A DNA stretch of 34,481 nucleotides from Spirochaetales bacterium Spiro_07. GTDB taxonomy: Bacteria; Spirochaetota; Spirochaetia; Treponematales; Treponemataceae. Location of the stretch: contig LVBI01000009.1 in the NCBI GenBank assembly GCA_001603145.1, positions 1-34,481 of the forward strand, written 5' to 3'. Under the pieces are notes generated by a model. It made no database searches and was not told the DNA's origin. It worked only from the letters and a program-made list of their open reading frames with translations. Made by a program: the position numbers and the translations under genes. Below, piece by piece: positions 16,916 to 23,034 of this stretch (the stretch's first letter is position 1; every line of letters begins with the position of its first letter).

Positions 16916-18118
16916 TTACTTTGAAAGACGTTCTGCAATCCGGTCGATGAAATCCCAAGAATTGAGAATCTCTTTCGGAGCAGGTTCGGCAAGCGCTTTC
17001 AAGTCACCTGTCATAATGCCGTCTTCAATAAGACCGAGCGTTGCTTTTTCAAGCTTGTGCGCAAAATCAACAAGCTCCGGCGTGCCGTCAAGCTCGCCGC
17101 GCTTGGCAAGCGCACCAGTCCATGCAAAGATAAGCGCAATCGGGTTTGTCGAAGTCTTTTCGCCCTTCAAATAGCGGTAGTAGTGGCGCTGAACTGTGCC
17201 GTGTGCAGCTTCGTACTCGAATTTCCCGTCCGGCGAAACTAGAACGCTTGTCATCATAGAAAGGCTGCCGCTTGCAGAAGCAACCATGTCGCTCATTACG
17301 TCGCCGTCATAGTTTTTGCAAGCCCAAAGAATGCCGCCTTCGTGCTTCATTACGCGCGCAACAACGTCGTCGATGAGCGTATAAAAATAGGTCAGACCGT
17401 TCTTGTCAAAATCAGCCTTGAATTCAGAATCGAAGATTGTCTGGAAAATTTCCTTGAAGCGGCCGTCGTAAGTCTTGCTGATTGTGTCTTTTGTGGCGAA
17501 CCAGACATCAACCTTTTCGTCGAGCGCGTATCTGAAGCAGCAGCGCGCAAAGCTTTCAATAGATTTGTCAAGATTGTGGATTCCCTGAATGACGCCCGGG
17601 CCTTTCATCTGCATGATTGTCTTGCGTGTTTCGTTGCCGTTCTCGTCTGTAAAGACAAGCTCCGCTTTTCCGGGGCGGTCAACGTACATTTCGCAGTTCT
17701 TGTACACGTCGCCGTAGGCATGTCTGCCCATAATGAAAGGCTTTTTCCAGCTTTTTACGGCAGGTTTTACGTTCTTTACGATAATCGGCTTGCGGAAAAC
17801 TGTGCCGTCAAGTTCTGCCCTGATTATGCCGTTCGGGCTTGGCGTAAGCTGTTTGAGCTTATATTCTTCCATGCGTGCAGCATTCGATGTGATTGTGGCA
17901 CATTTTACGCCAACGCCGAGCCGCTTGATTGCGGCCGCTGCTTCGTATGTGATTTTATCATCTGAATCGTCGCGGGCTTTCAAACCCAAATCGTAATATT
18001 CGGTTTTTAAATCTACAAAAGGTTCAAGAAGCTTTTCTTTGATTACAGCCCAAAGAACTCTGGTCATCTCGTCGCCGTCAAGCTCGGCAATCGGTGTTTT
18101 CATTTGAATTTTAGCCAT
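16916..18118 (-). CDS. icd: NADP-type isocitrate dehydrogenase, eukaryote-like dimeric class
   Basis: The enzyme converts isocitrate to 2-oxoglutarate, making NADPH and the carbon skeleton for glutamate. The 400-residue protein belongs to the eukaryote-like homodimeric class rather than the E. coli Icd class. It has [16 protein letters not shown] at the start, [16 protein letters not shown] in the substrate site, [13 protein letters not shown] with the metal-binding aspartates, and [11 protein letters not shown] in the cofactor region, typical of NADP use. GAGGT upstream supports the ATG at 18118; the frame extends further up with no plausible start. It is first in a two-gene operon with pyrK-pyrD, behind a leader with a terminator-like hairpin. 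Confidence 0.93.
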   Translation of the reverse strand: MAKIQMKTPIAELDGDEMTRVLWAVIKEKLLEPFVDLKTEYYDLGLKARDDSDDKITYEAAAAIKRLGVGVKCATITSNAARMEEYKLKQLTPSPNGIIRAELDGTVFRKPIIVKNVKPAVKSWKKPFIMGRHAYGDVYKNCEMYVDRPGKAELVFTDENGNETRKTIMQMKGPGVIQGIHNLDKSIESFARCCFRYALDEKVDVWFATKDTISKTYDGRFKEIFQTIFDSEFKADFDKNGLTYFYTLIDDVVARVMKHEGGILWACKNYDGDVMSDMVASASGSLSMMTSVLVSPDGKFEYEAAHGTVQRHYYRYLKGEKTSTNPIALIFAWTGALAKRGELDGTPELVDFAHKLEKATLGLIEDGIMTGDLKALAEPAPKEILNSWDFIDRIAERLSK

Positions 18119-18144
18119 TTCTACCTCACATGGAAAAAACGAAC

Positions 18145-18171
18145 TCTCCAGATGCACCTTCTGCATGGAGA
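18145..18171 (-). promoter_or_regulatory. Terminator-like leader hairpin of icd
   Basis: Read on the minus strand, TCTCCATGCA pairs with TGCA plus TGGAGA (a 2-base bulge, 5-base loop). GTTCG and six Ts follow before the icd ribosome site. It lies between the predicted start of transcription and the gene, where an attenuator would be. Confidence 0.5.
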
Positions 18172-18184
18172 ATTTCTTCAATAG

Positions 18185-18214
18185 AAGATAGCACAAAAAG
18201 CCGTGCGTTTTCAA
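18185..18214 (-). promoter_or_regulatory. Predicted promoter of icd and pyrK-pyrD
   Basis: On the minus strand, TTGAAA (18214-18209) and TATCTT (18190-18185) are separated by 18 bases, and the -10 is extended by TG one base upstream. Transcription would start near 18178. Confidence 0.55.
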
Positions 18215-18303
18215 CACTCGTCTTTTATGCATATATAGCCGCTGTTTGTGGAGCATGAGACAAAACCGCGCGATAACGCGCTACAAATTTGTACATACAG
18301 GTT

Positions 18304-18323
18304 CTTAGGGCGGCAGCCCTAAG
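18304..18323. repeat. Short perfect hairpin in the icd-yajC gap
   Basis: CTTAGGGC and GCCCTAAG form an 8-bp stem with loop GGCA. No T-tract follows. It is one of several palindromes in this roughly 500-base divergent gap, in which no gene was seen. Confidence 0.6.
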
Positions 18324-18346
18324 CCGTGCCGGAAAAGGTAAGGGTT

Positions 18347-18398
18347 TAAGGGAAAGGGAAAACCGCGCCTCGGATGAAGGGGTGTTCCCTTTCCCTTA
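18347..18398. repeat. Long perfect inverted repeat
   Basis: A 14-base arm, TAAGGGAAAGGGAA at 18347-18360, is exactly complementary to 18385-18398. The arms surround 24 bases. Purine-only and pyrimidine-only arms are unusual compared with the other palindromes here. No coding or terminator role is apparent. Confidence 0.7.
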
Positions 18399-18400
18399 GC

Positions 18401-18539
18401 GTTTTGCTCGTATAGAACTAATTTCGTAGATTAGGCTTGAGCAAAACCGTTGTGCATTCGTTACAAGATTTGCCGCATGGCAAATCTTGGCCGTTTTGCT
18501 TGATAAGACAAATATCGTAGAAAGAGCTATTGCAAAACG
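18401..18539. repeat. Dispersed composite repeat before yajC
   Basis: Nested inverted repeats run here: GTTTTGCTC 18401-18409 with GAGCAAAAC 18439-18447, an 11-bp hairpin CAAGATTTGCC/GGCAAATCTTG at 18464-18489, and CGTTTTGC 18492-18499 with GCAAAACG 18532-18539. The arrangement and several exact blocks (GTTACAAGATT, CTTGGCCGTTTTGCT) match the copy upstream of secG. Confidence 0.75.
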
Positions 18540-18541
18540 CC

Positions 18542-18569
18542 TTGACTTTGAGATGATATTAATGATATT
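18542..18569 (+). promoter_or_regulatory. Predicted promoter of yajC-secD-secF
   Basis: TTGACT at 18542-18547 is a good -35. GATATT at 18564-18569, 16 bases later, is the best-placed -10 candidate in a run of AT-rich sequence, so the exact -10 is uncertain. Confidence 0.45.
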
Positions 18570-18614
18570 TTCTATAGACTAGTTTAAATTTATATTTACA
18601 CAAGGAAGGATTTT

Positions 18615-19007
18615 ATGTTGTTGTCTGTCTTGCAAGCAGCTCAAGCTCCGGCAGGTGCTGCCGGTCTCGTTAGCCTGCTTCCAATTGTACTTATTTTCGT
18701 TATTTTTTACTTTTTCATTATCATGCCTCAGAACAAGAAGCAGAAAGAAACTGAAAAAATGATTTCAGCCCTCAAGAAGGGTGATAAGGTTATAACAATC
18801 GGCGGAATTCATGGCGTTGTTACTTCTACAAAAGAAAAGACAGTCATCGTCAAAGTAGACGATTCTACAAAGCTTGAATTTTCACGCTCTGCAATTGCAT
18901 CAGTTGTAACTGACGAAAAAGCAAAAGACAAAAACTCAAAAGCGGAAAAAACTGCTGAAGCTGAAAAAATTGAAGCAACCGATTCTAATTCAGAAGCTGC
19001 AGAATAA
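18615..19007 (+). CDS. yajC: Sec translocase accessory subunit YajC
   Basis: YajC is a single-pass inner-membrane protein that associates with SecDF and the Sec channel. The 130-residue product has a membrane helix at about residues 18-38 ending in the family signature MPQNKKQKE. A small domain follows with ALKKGDKVITIGGIHG, the most conserved block. The C-terminal tail is Lys/Glu rich and low complexity. AAGGAAGG lies upstream of the ATG. It starts the canonical yajC-secD-secF operon, 30 bases before secD. Confidence 0.95.
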   Translation: MLLSVLQAAQAPAGAAGLVSLLPIVLIFVIFYFFIIMPQNKKQKETEKMISALKKGDKVITIGGIHGVVTSTKEKTVIVKVDDSTKLEFSRSAIASVVTDEKAKDKNSKAEKTAEAEKIEATDSNSEAAE

Positions 19008-19037
19008 AAATAAATACATTTCGGAGAAAAAAAGAGT

Positions 19038-20774
19038 ATGAGCAAACGTAACCGTTTTTTCATTATTCTTGTGGTCCTTGTTGTTTGTTTTGCCTTCCTT
19101 TGGCCGTCAATCGCGTGGTATTTCCTTACCCCGAAAGATGCTCAGACTTTGGCACTAGGTTCACTTGAAAAAATCAAAGATTATTCGCACATCATGGCAG
19201 CCCAGGATGTTGCCGCTTTGTCTGCTTCTGCACGCACAAACAGTGCTGCAGAACTTCCTGCTGAATTCAGTTATTTGAAAGCTGAAGCCAAAAAGAACTG
19301 CAAGCTTTATAACAAGCCTGCTCCAGAATCTTGGACATACGGTTCTGTATTAGGTTCTTTCGCTTCACAAGATGAATTGATTTCAGCTATTGAAAAGAAA
19401 TATCGTGAGGAAATTCTGAAAAACAAGAACCGCTACAAGCGTTCAGTTAAGCTCGGTCTTGACTTGTCTGGCGGTATGAGCGTTATCGTAAAGGCTGACC
19501 TTCAGGCAGTGCTTGACGCTCAAGAAGAAGACACTGTTGAAGACGAACAGGCTTTCAAAGAAGAAGCAATGGCACAGGCTATTGAAACTTTGAAGAGCCG
19601 CATCGACCGCTTCGGTTTGACAGAACCTGTAATCCGCAAGCAGGGCGATGACCGCATCTATATCGAAGTTCCGGGTGCTGCTGAAACAGAAAGCATCAAC
19701 TCAATCATTATGGGCAAAGGCATCTTGAACTTCCGCTATGTAGACTTTGAAGCTTCAGAAGCATTCAACGCTTTCTATAGATCAAACCCTGCAAACGTGT
19801 TTGACGCAAACGGCAACCTTCTTGACCCGACACTCGTTCCGGAAGGCAAGGAAGTTCTTGGTACTTATACAAAAGATTCTTATGGTCTTGACGAAAAGAC
19901 CGGCTATCTTGTTGTTGACAAAGTGCCTGTTCTTGACGGAAAGCACATCAAATCTGCAAGAATCGGCAGCGACAACGTAGGCAAGCCGCAGATTCAGGTT
20001 GAGCTTGATTCTGAAGGTGCTTCAATTTTCGGCGAATTCACAGCTGCACACGTAAACGACTGCATGGCAATCGTTTCAGACAACAAGATTAAGTCTTATC
20101 CAAGAATCAATGAACCGATTCCTGGCGGACACGTTGCAATAAGCGGCTTCGATTATGAAGAAGCTCAGAACTTGCAGAAAGTGCTTCAGACAGCATGGCT
20201 TTCAGTGCCGCTTGAAATTGAAAATCAGCAGGTTATCGGTGCCGCGCTCGGCGAAGCTGCAATTCAGCAGGGCTTGAGAGCGCTCATCATCGGTCTTGCC
20301 GCTGTTCTCGTGTTCATGATTATTTGGTACATGGGTGCCGGTTTCAACGCCGTTGTTGCACAGATTTTGAACTTGTTCATCATGTTCTCGTTCTTGTCTG
20401 CAATGGGTTTGACATTAACCCTTTCAAGCATTGCCGGTATGATTCTTACAATCGGTATGGCAGTTGACGCTAACGTAATTATCTTTGAGCGCATCAAAGA
20501 AGAGCGCCGCCTTGGCAAGAGCCGCGCCGCTGCAATTGCTGCCGGTTTCGACCATGCACTCTGGGCAATTTTGGACTCTAACATCACTACATTGATTGCA
20601 GCTTTGTTCCTTTCTATGCTTGGAACTGGTACGATTCAAGGTTTCGCTGTCAGCTTGGCAATTGGTGTTGTTTCATCAGTATTTACTGCACTGGTTGTTT
20701 CTCATCTTATGTTCGACTTCAACACAGACGTTATGCATAGAGAGAATATCAGTATCGGCTGGAGTGTAAAGTAA
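19038..20774 (+). CDS. secD: Protein translocase subunit SecD
   Basis: SecD with SecF uses the proton or sodium gradient to pull exported proteins through on the periplasmic side. The 578-residue protein has an N-terminal helix (about 7-27), a large periplasmic part with LGLDLSGGMSV and later GKPQIQVEL, and a five-helix C-terminal RND-like bundle from about residue 410. Conserved membrane blocks such as GMAVDANVIIFERIKEE are intact, including the Asp of the ion path. CGGAG precedes the ATG at 19038. The stop overlaps the secF start (TAATG), so the pair is translationally coupled. Confidence 0.96.
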   Translation: MSKRNRFFIILVVLVVCFAFLWPSIAWYFLTPKDAQTLALGSLEKIKDYSHIMAAQDVAALSASARTNSAAELPAEFSYLKAEAKKNCKLYNKPAPESWTYGSVLGSFASQDELISAIEKKYREEILKNKNRYKRSVKLGLDLSGGMSVIVKADLQAVLDAQEEDTVEDEQAFKEEAMAQAIETLKSRIDRFGLTEPVIRKQGDDRIYIEVPGAAETESINSIIMGKGILNFRYVDFEASEAFNAFYRSNPANVFDANGNLLDPTLVPEGKEVLGTYTKDSYGLDEKTGYLVVDKVPVLDGKHIKSARIGSDNVGKPQIQVELDSEGASIFGEFTAAHVNDCMAIVSDNKIKSYPRINEPIPGGHVAISGFDYEEAQNLQKVLQTAWLSVPLEIENQQVIGAALGEAAIQQGLRALIIGLAAVLVFMIIWYMGAGFNAVVAQILNLFIMFSFLSAMGLTLTLSSIAGMILTIGMAVDANVIIFERIKEERRLGKSRAAAIAAGFDHALWAILDSNITTLIAALFLSMLGTGTIQGFAVSLAIGVVSSVFTALVVSHLMFDFNTDVMHRENISIGWSVK

Positions 20775-21976
20775 TGAAAAAAATTATTCATTTTAGTAAA
20801 GCATATATTCCATGTGTAATTTTAAGCTGTGCAATTATTGTACTTGGAATTGTTTCCGTTTTTACGCGCGGAATCAATTATGGCATTGACTTCAAGCCTG
20901 GCTTGATTCAGGAAGTGCGCATCGTGCCGCCTGTTATCAGCCTTACTTATGAAGGTGCTGCAAACGTAACCGTTGAAACAGCTTCTTCTGGCGTTACTTT
21001 GGTTGTTACTGGTTCTTCAGAGAACGATACAATCCATTTCTATTACGGTCAGAACCCGACGATTGACGCAATGGTTTCATCGCTCAATACTGTAGACGGC
21101 GTTAAGGCAACAGCTCTTGTTTCTGGTTCAGAATCTGCAATCGGCATGTTCACAAACTCTGAAGTTTCAGCTGTGCTTTCAAATACACCGTTCAGCTTGT
21201 TCCGTGCTTCAGAAAAGCCGCTTGCAACAGTTGATCAGGTACGCGATTCATTAAGCGGCATTTCAGACATTTCCGTTAAAGAAACTGGCACAGGCTCAGA
21301 TGTTGCTTTTCAGATTCGCGCCGGAGATGACGGCAAAGACAAAGAAATCCGCAACACTAGAAAGACACAGATTTATAACGCATTGTCTGACAAATTCGGC
21401 AAAGAGAACATCGCTGTTGTAAAGACAGACTTTATCGGTTCAAGCTTCTCTCAGAAACTTGTGCTCGGTTCAATCGTGCTTGTTGTTTTAACTCTCGGTT
21501 TGATTTGCCTTTATGCGTCTGTCAGATTCAAGTGGGATTTGGCTATCGCAGCTGTTCTTGCAATTATTCACGATGCGCTTATTATGGTTTCATTCGTTGC
21601 GTTCACACAGATGGAATTCTCTTCTATCACAGTTGCTGCGATTTTGACAATCATCGGTTATTCAATCAACGATACAGTTGTTGTTCTTGACCGCATCCGC
21701 GAAAACATCAAAGTAAGCGGCATCAAATCTTTCAAAGAGATTTGGGATCTTTCTCAGAGCGAAATGCTCTCACGTACAATCATCACGACTGTAACGACAT
21801 TGCTTGCCGTTCTTTCGCTTTTCATCTTTACGACTGGCTCAATGAAAGACTTTGCGCTTGCATTGATGGTCGGTATGATTTCCGGCGTTTATTCTACAAT
21901 CTACATAGCAGGTTCATTCGCCTGCCTTTGCAGAAGAAACTGGAAACCTTCTGATGAAGTAAAGCAGACAGTATAA
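20774..21976 (+). CDS. secF: Protein translocase subunit SecF
   Basis: SecF completes the SecDF motor. The 400-residue protein has a first membrane helix at about 13-30 and the GINYGIDFKPG block. An enlarged periplasmic region (about 40-220) makes it longer than the roughly 320 residues of E. coli SecF. Five C-terminal helices follow, with GYSINDTVVVLDRIREN carrying the conserved Asp and Arg. It starts on the A of the secD stop codon. A strong terminator follows at 22005. The extra length lies in the periplasmic part and may be a lineage trait. Confidence 0.95.
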   Translation: MKKIIHFSKAYIPCVILSCAIIVLGIVSVFTRGINYGIDFKPGLIQEVRIVPPVISLTYEGAANVTVETASSGVTLVVTGSSENDTIHFYYGQNPTIDAMVSSLNTVDGVKATALVSGSESAIGMFTNSEVSAVLSNTPFSLFRASEKPLATVDQVRDSLSGISDISVKETGTGSDVAFQIRAGDDGKDKEIRNTRKTQIYNALSDKFGKENIAVVKTDFIGSSFSQKLVLGSIVLVVLTLGLICLYASVRFKWDLAIAAVLAIIHDALIMVSFVAFTQMEFSSITVAAILTIIGYSINDTVVVLDRIRENIKVSGIKSFKEIWDLSQSEMLSRTIITTVTTLLAVLSLFIFTTGSMKDFALALMVGMISGVYSTIYIAGSFACLCRRNWKPSDEVKQTV

Positions 21977-22004
21977 GTTAAGTGCTGATTATTTTCACTT
22001 AATT

Positions 22005-22042
22005 AAAGCCCGGAAGATTGCTTTTCTTTCGGGCTTTTTTTT
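22005..22042 (+). terminator. Intrinsic terminator of yajC-secD-secF
   Basis: AAAGCCCG at 22005-22012 pairs with CGGGCTTT at 22030-22037, extended by a shorter inner stem, and a run of eight Ts follows. It ends only a few bases before the first possible ispH start. Confidence 0.88.
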
Positions 22043-22057
22043 GTTATGCTGAAAAAT

Positions 22058-22930
22058 ATGATTATAAAAAAAGCTGAAATTTTGGGCTACTGCATGGGCG
22101 TTAGGCGCGCTGTTGAAACTGCCGAACTTGCATGCAGAGAAAACCCTGATAAAAAGATTTTTACTCTTGGGCCGCTTATTCACAATAATTCTGCGCTTGA
22201 AGTGCTTGCAGAAAAGGGCGTGAACGTCTTAAAAGAAGATGCAAGCGACCTGGCCGAAGGCGCTGAAAATTCGGTGGTGATTGTGCGCGCGCATGGTGTT
22301 CCGCCGCTTGTAATGCAAAACCTTAAAAGCAGGGGCGTAACCGTAATTGACGCAACTTGTCCGCGTGTGCTTTCAAGCCAAAAAAGGGCGGCAGATTATG
22401 CCAAGCGCGGCTATACGGTTTTTCTTGCTGGAGACAAGAACCACGGCGAAGTTGTGGGCATAAGCGGCTACGCGCGCGCATCTGGCGCAGACTGCATCGT
22501 AATAGAGCATAAAGAAGATGCTGCCGCTGTAAAGCATGTGCCCGAAAAGTCTGTGCTTTTAAGCCAGACCACAATCTCAAGAAGCGAATATGACGCCATC
22601 GCCGCCGTGCTCAAAGCCAAGAATGATGCGCTTGTGGTGCTCAACACAATCTGCCCTGCAACAGATGAGAGGCAGAATGCGCTGATTGAGCTTTGCAAGA
22701 ACGTTGACGGCATCTTGGTAATCGGCGGCAGGCACTCTGCAAACACCAAAAGACTTTTGCGCACGGCTCAAGATTTGTGCGCCCACGCCGCGCTAATCGA
22801 AACGGCGGAAGAAATTCCGCAAGAGTTTTTTGCGCTTGAACGGATTGGCCTTACAGCCGGTGCATCAACGCCAGATTTTGTCATAGATTCAGTTGAAACA
22901 GCATTGATTGAGCATAGCTACAAAATCTAA
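22058..22930 (+). CDS. ispH: 4-hydroxy-3-methylbut-2-enyl diphosphate reductase IspH
   Basis: IspH makes the last step of the MEP route, turning HMBPP into IPP and DMAPP with a 4Fe-4S cluster. The 290-residue protein has the three cluster cysteines, Cys12 (GYCMGV), Cys101 (DATCP) and Cys199 (NTICP). It also has substrate residues His42, His79 and the His129-x-Glu131 pair (NHGEVVG). I chose the ATG at 22058 because it gives the same distance to the first cysteine as E. coli IspH. An in-frame ATG at 22046 abuts the secF terminator, and neither has a good ribosome site. No promoter is evident in the few bases after the terminator, so partial read-through from secF may drive it. Confidence 0.93.
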   Translation: MIIKKAEILGYCMGVRRAVETAELACRENPDKKIFTLGPLIHNNSALEVLAEKGVNVLKEDASDLAEGAENSVVIVRAHGVPPLVMQNLKSRGVTVIDATCPRVLSSQKRAADYAKRGYTVFLAGDKNHGEVVGISGYARASGADCIVIEHKEDAAAVKHVPEKSVLLSQTTISRSEYDAIAAVLKAKNDALVVLNTICPATDERQNALIELCKNVDGILVIGGRHSANTKRLLRTAQDLCAHAALIETAEEIPQEFFALERIGLTAGASTPDFVIDSVETALIEHSYKI

Positions 22931-22937
22931 TACGTAC

Positions 22938-22966
22938 TTGCCGTATGTGTTAAAAATCGCTAAAAT
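22938..22966 (+). promoter_or_regulatory. Predicted promoter of valS
   Basis: TTGCCG at 22938-22943 and TAAAAT at 22961-22966 are separated by 17 bases. Transcription would start near 22973, about 60 bases before the valS ATG. Confidence 0.55.
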
Positions 22967-22988
22967 AAAAAAATATAAAATGACAATG

Positions 22989-23013
22989 CTGCTTTTTTAA
23001 GCTAAAAAAGCAG
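22989..23013 (+). promoter_or_regulatory. Leader hairpin before valS
   Basis: CTGCTTTTTTA and TAAAAAAGCAG form a perfect 11-bp stem with a 3-base loop, near the start of the predicted transcript and 11 bases before the ribosome site. The T-run is inside the stem, so it is not a normal terminator. The leader is too short for a T-box. Confidence 0.55.
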
Positions 23014-23034
23014 TGTTTGGTAAAGAGGATTTTG

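Noticed and set aside
17342-17965. Long plus-strand open frame opposite icd
   Set aside because: It is the antisense frame of a clearly recognisable icd gene; its open length follows from the codon use of the real gene, and it has no ribosome site or known domain.
22967-23034. T-box riboswitch before valS
   Set aside because: The leader is only about 60 bases and lacks the T-box sequence and stem I; only a single hairpin is present.
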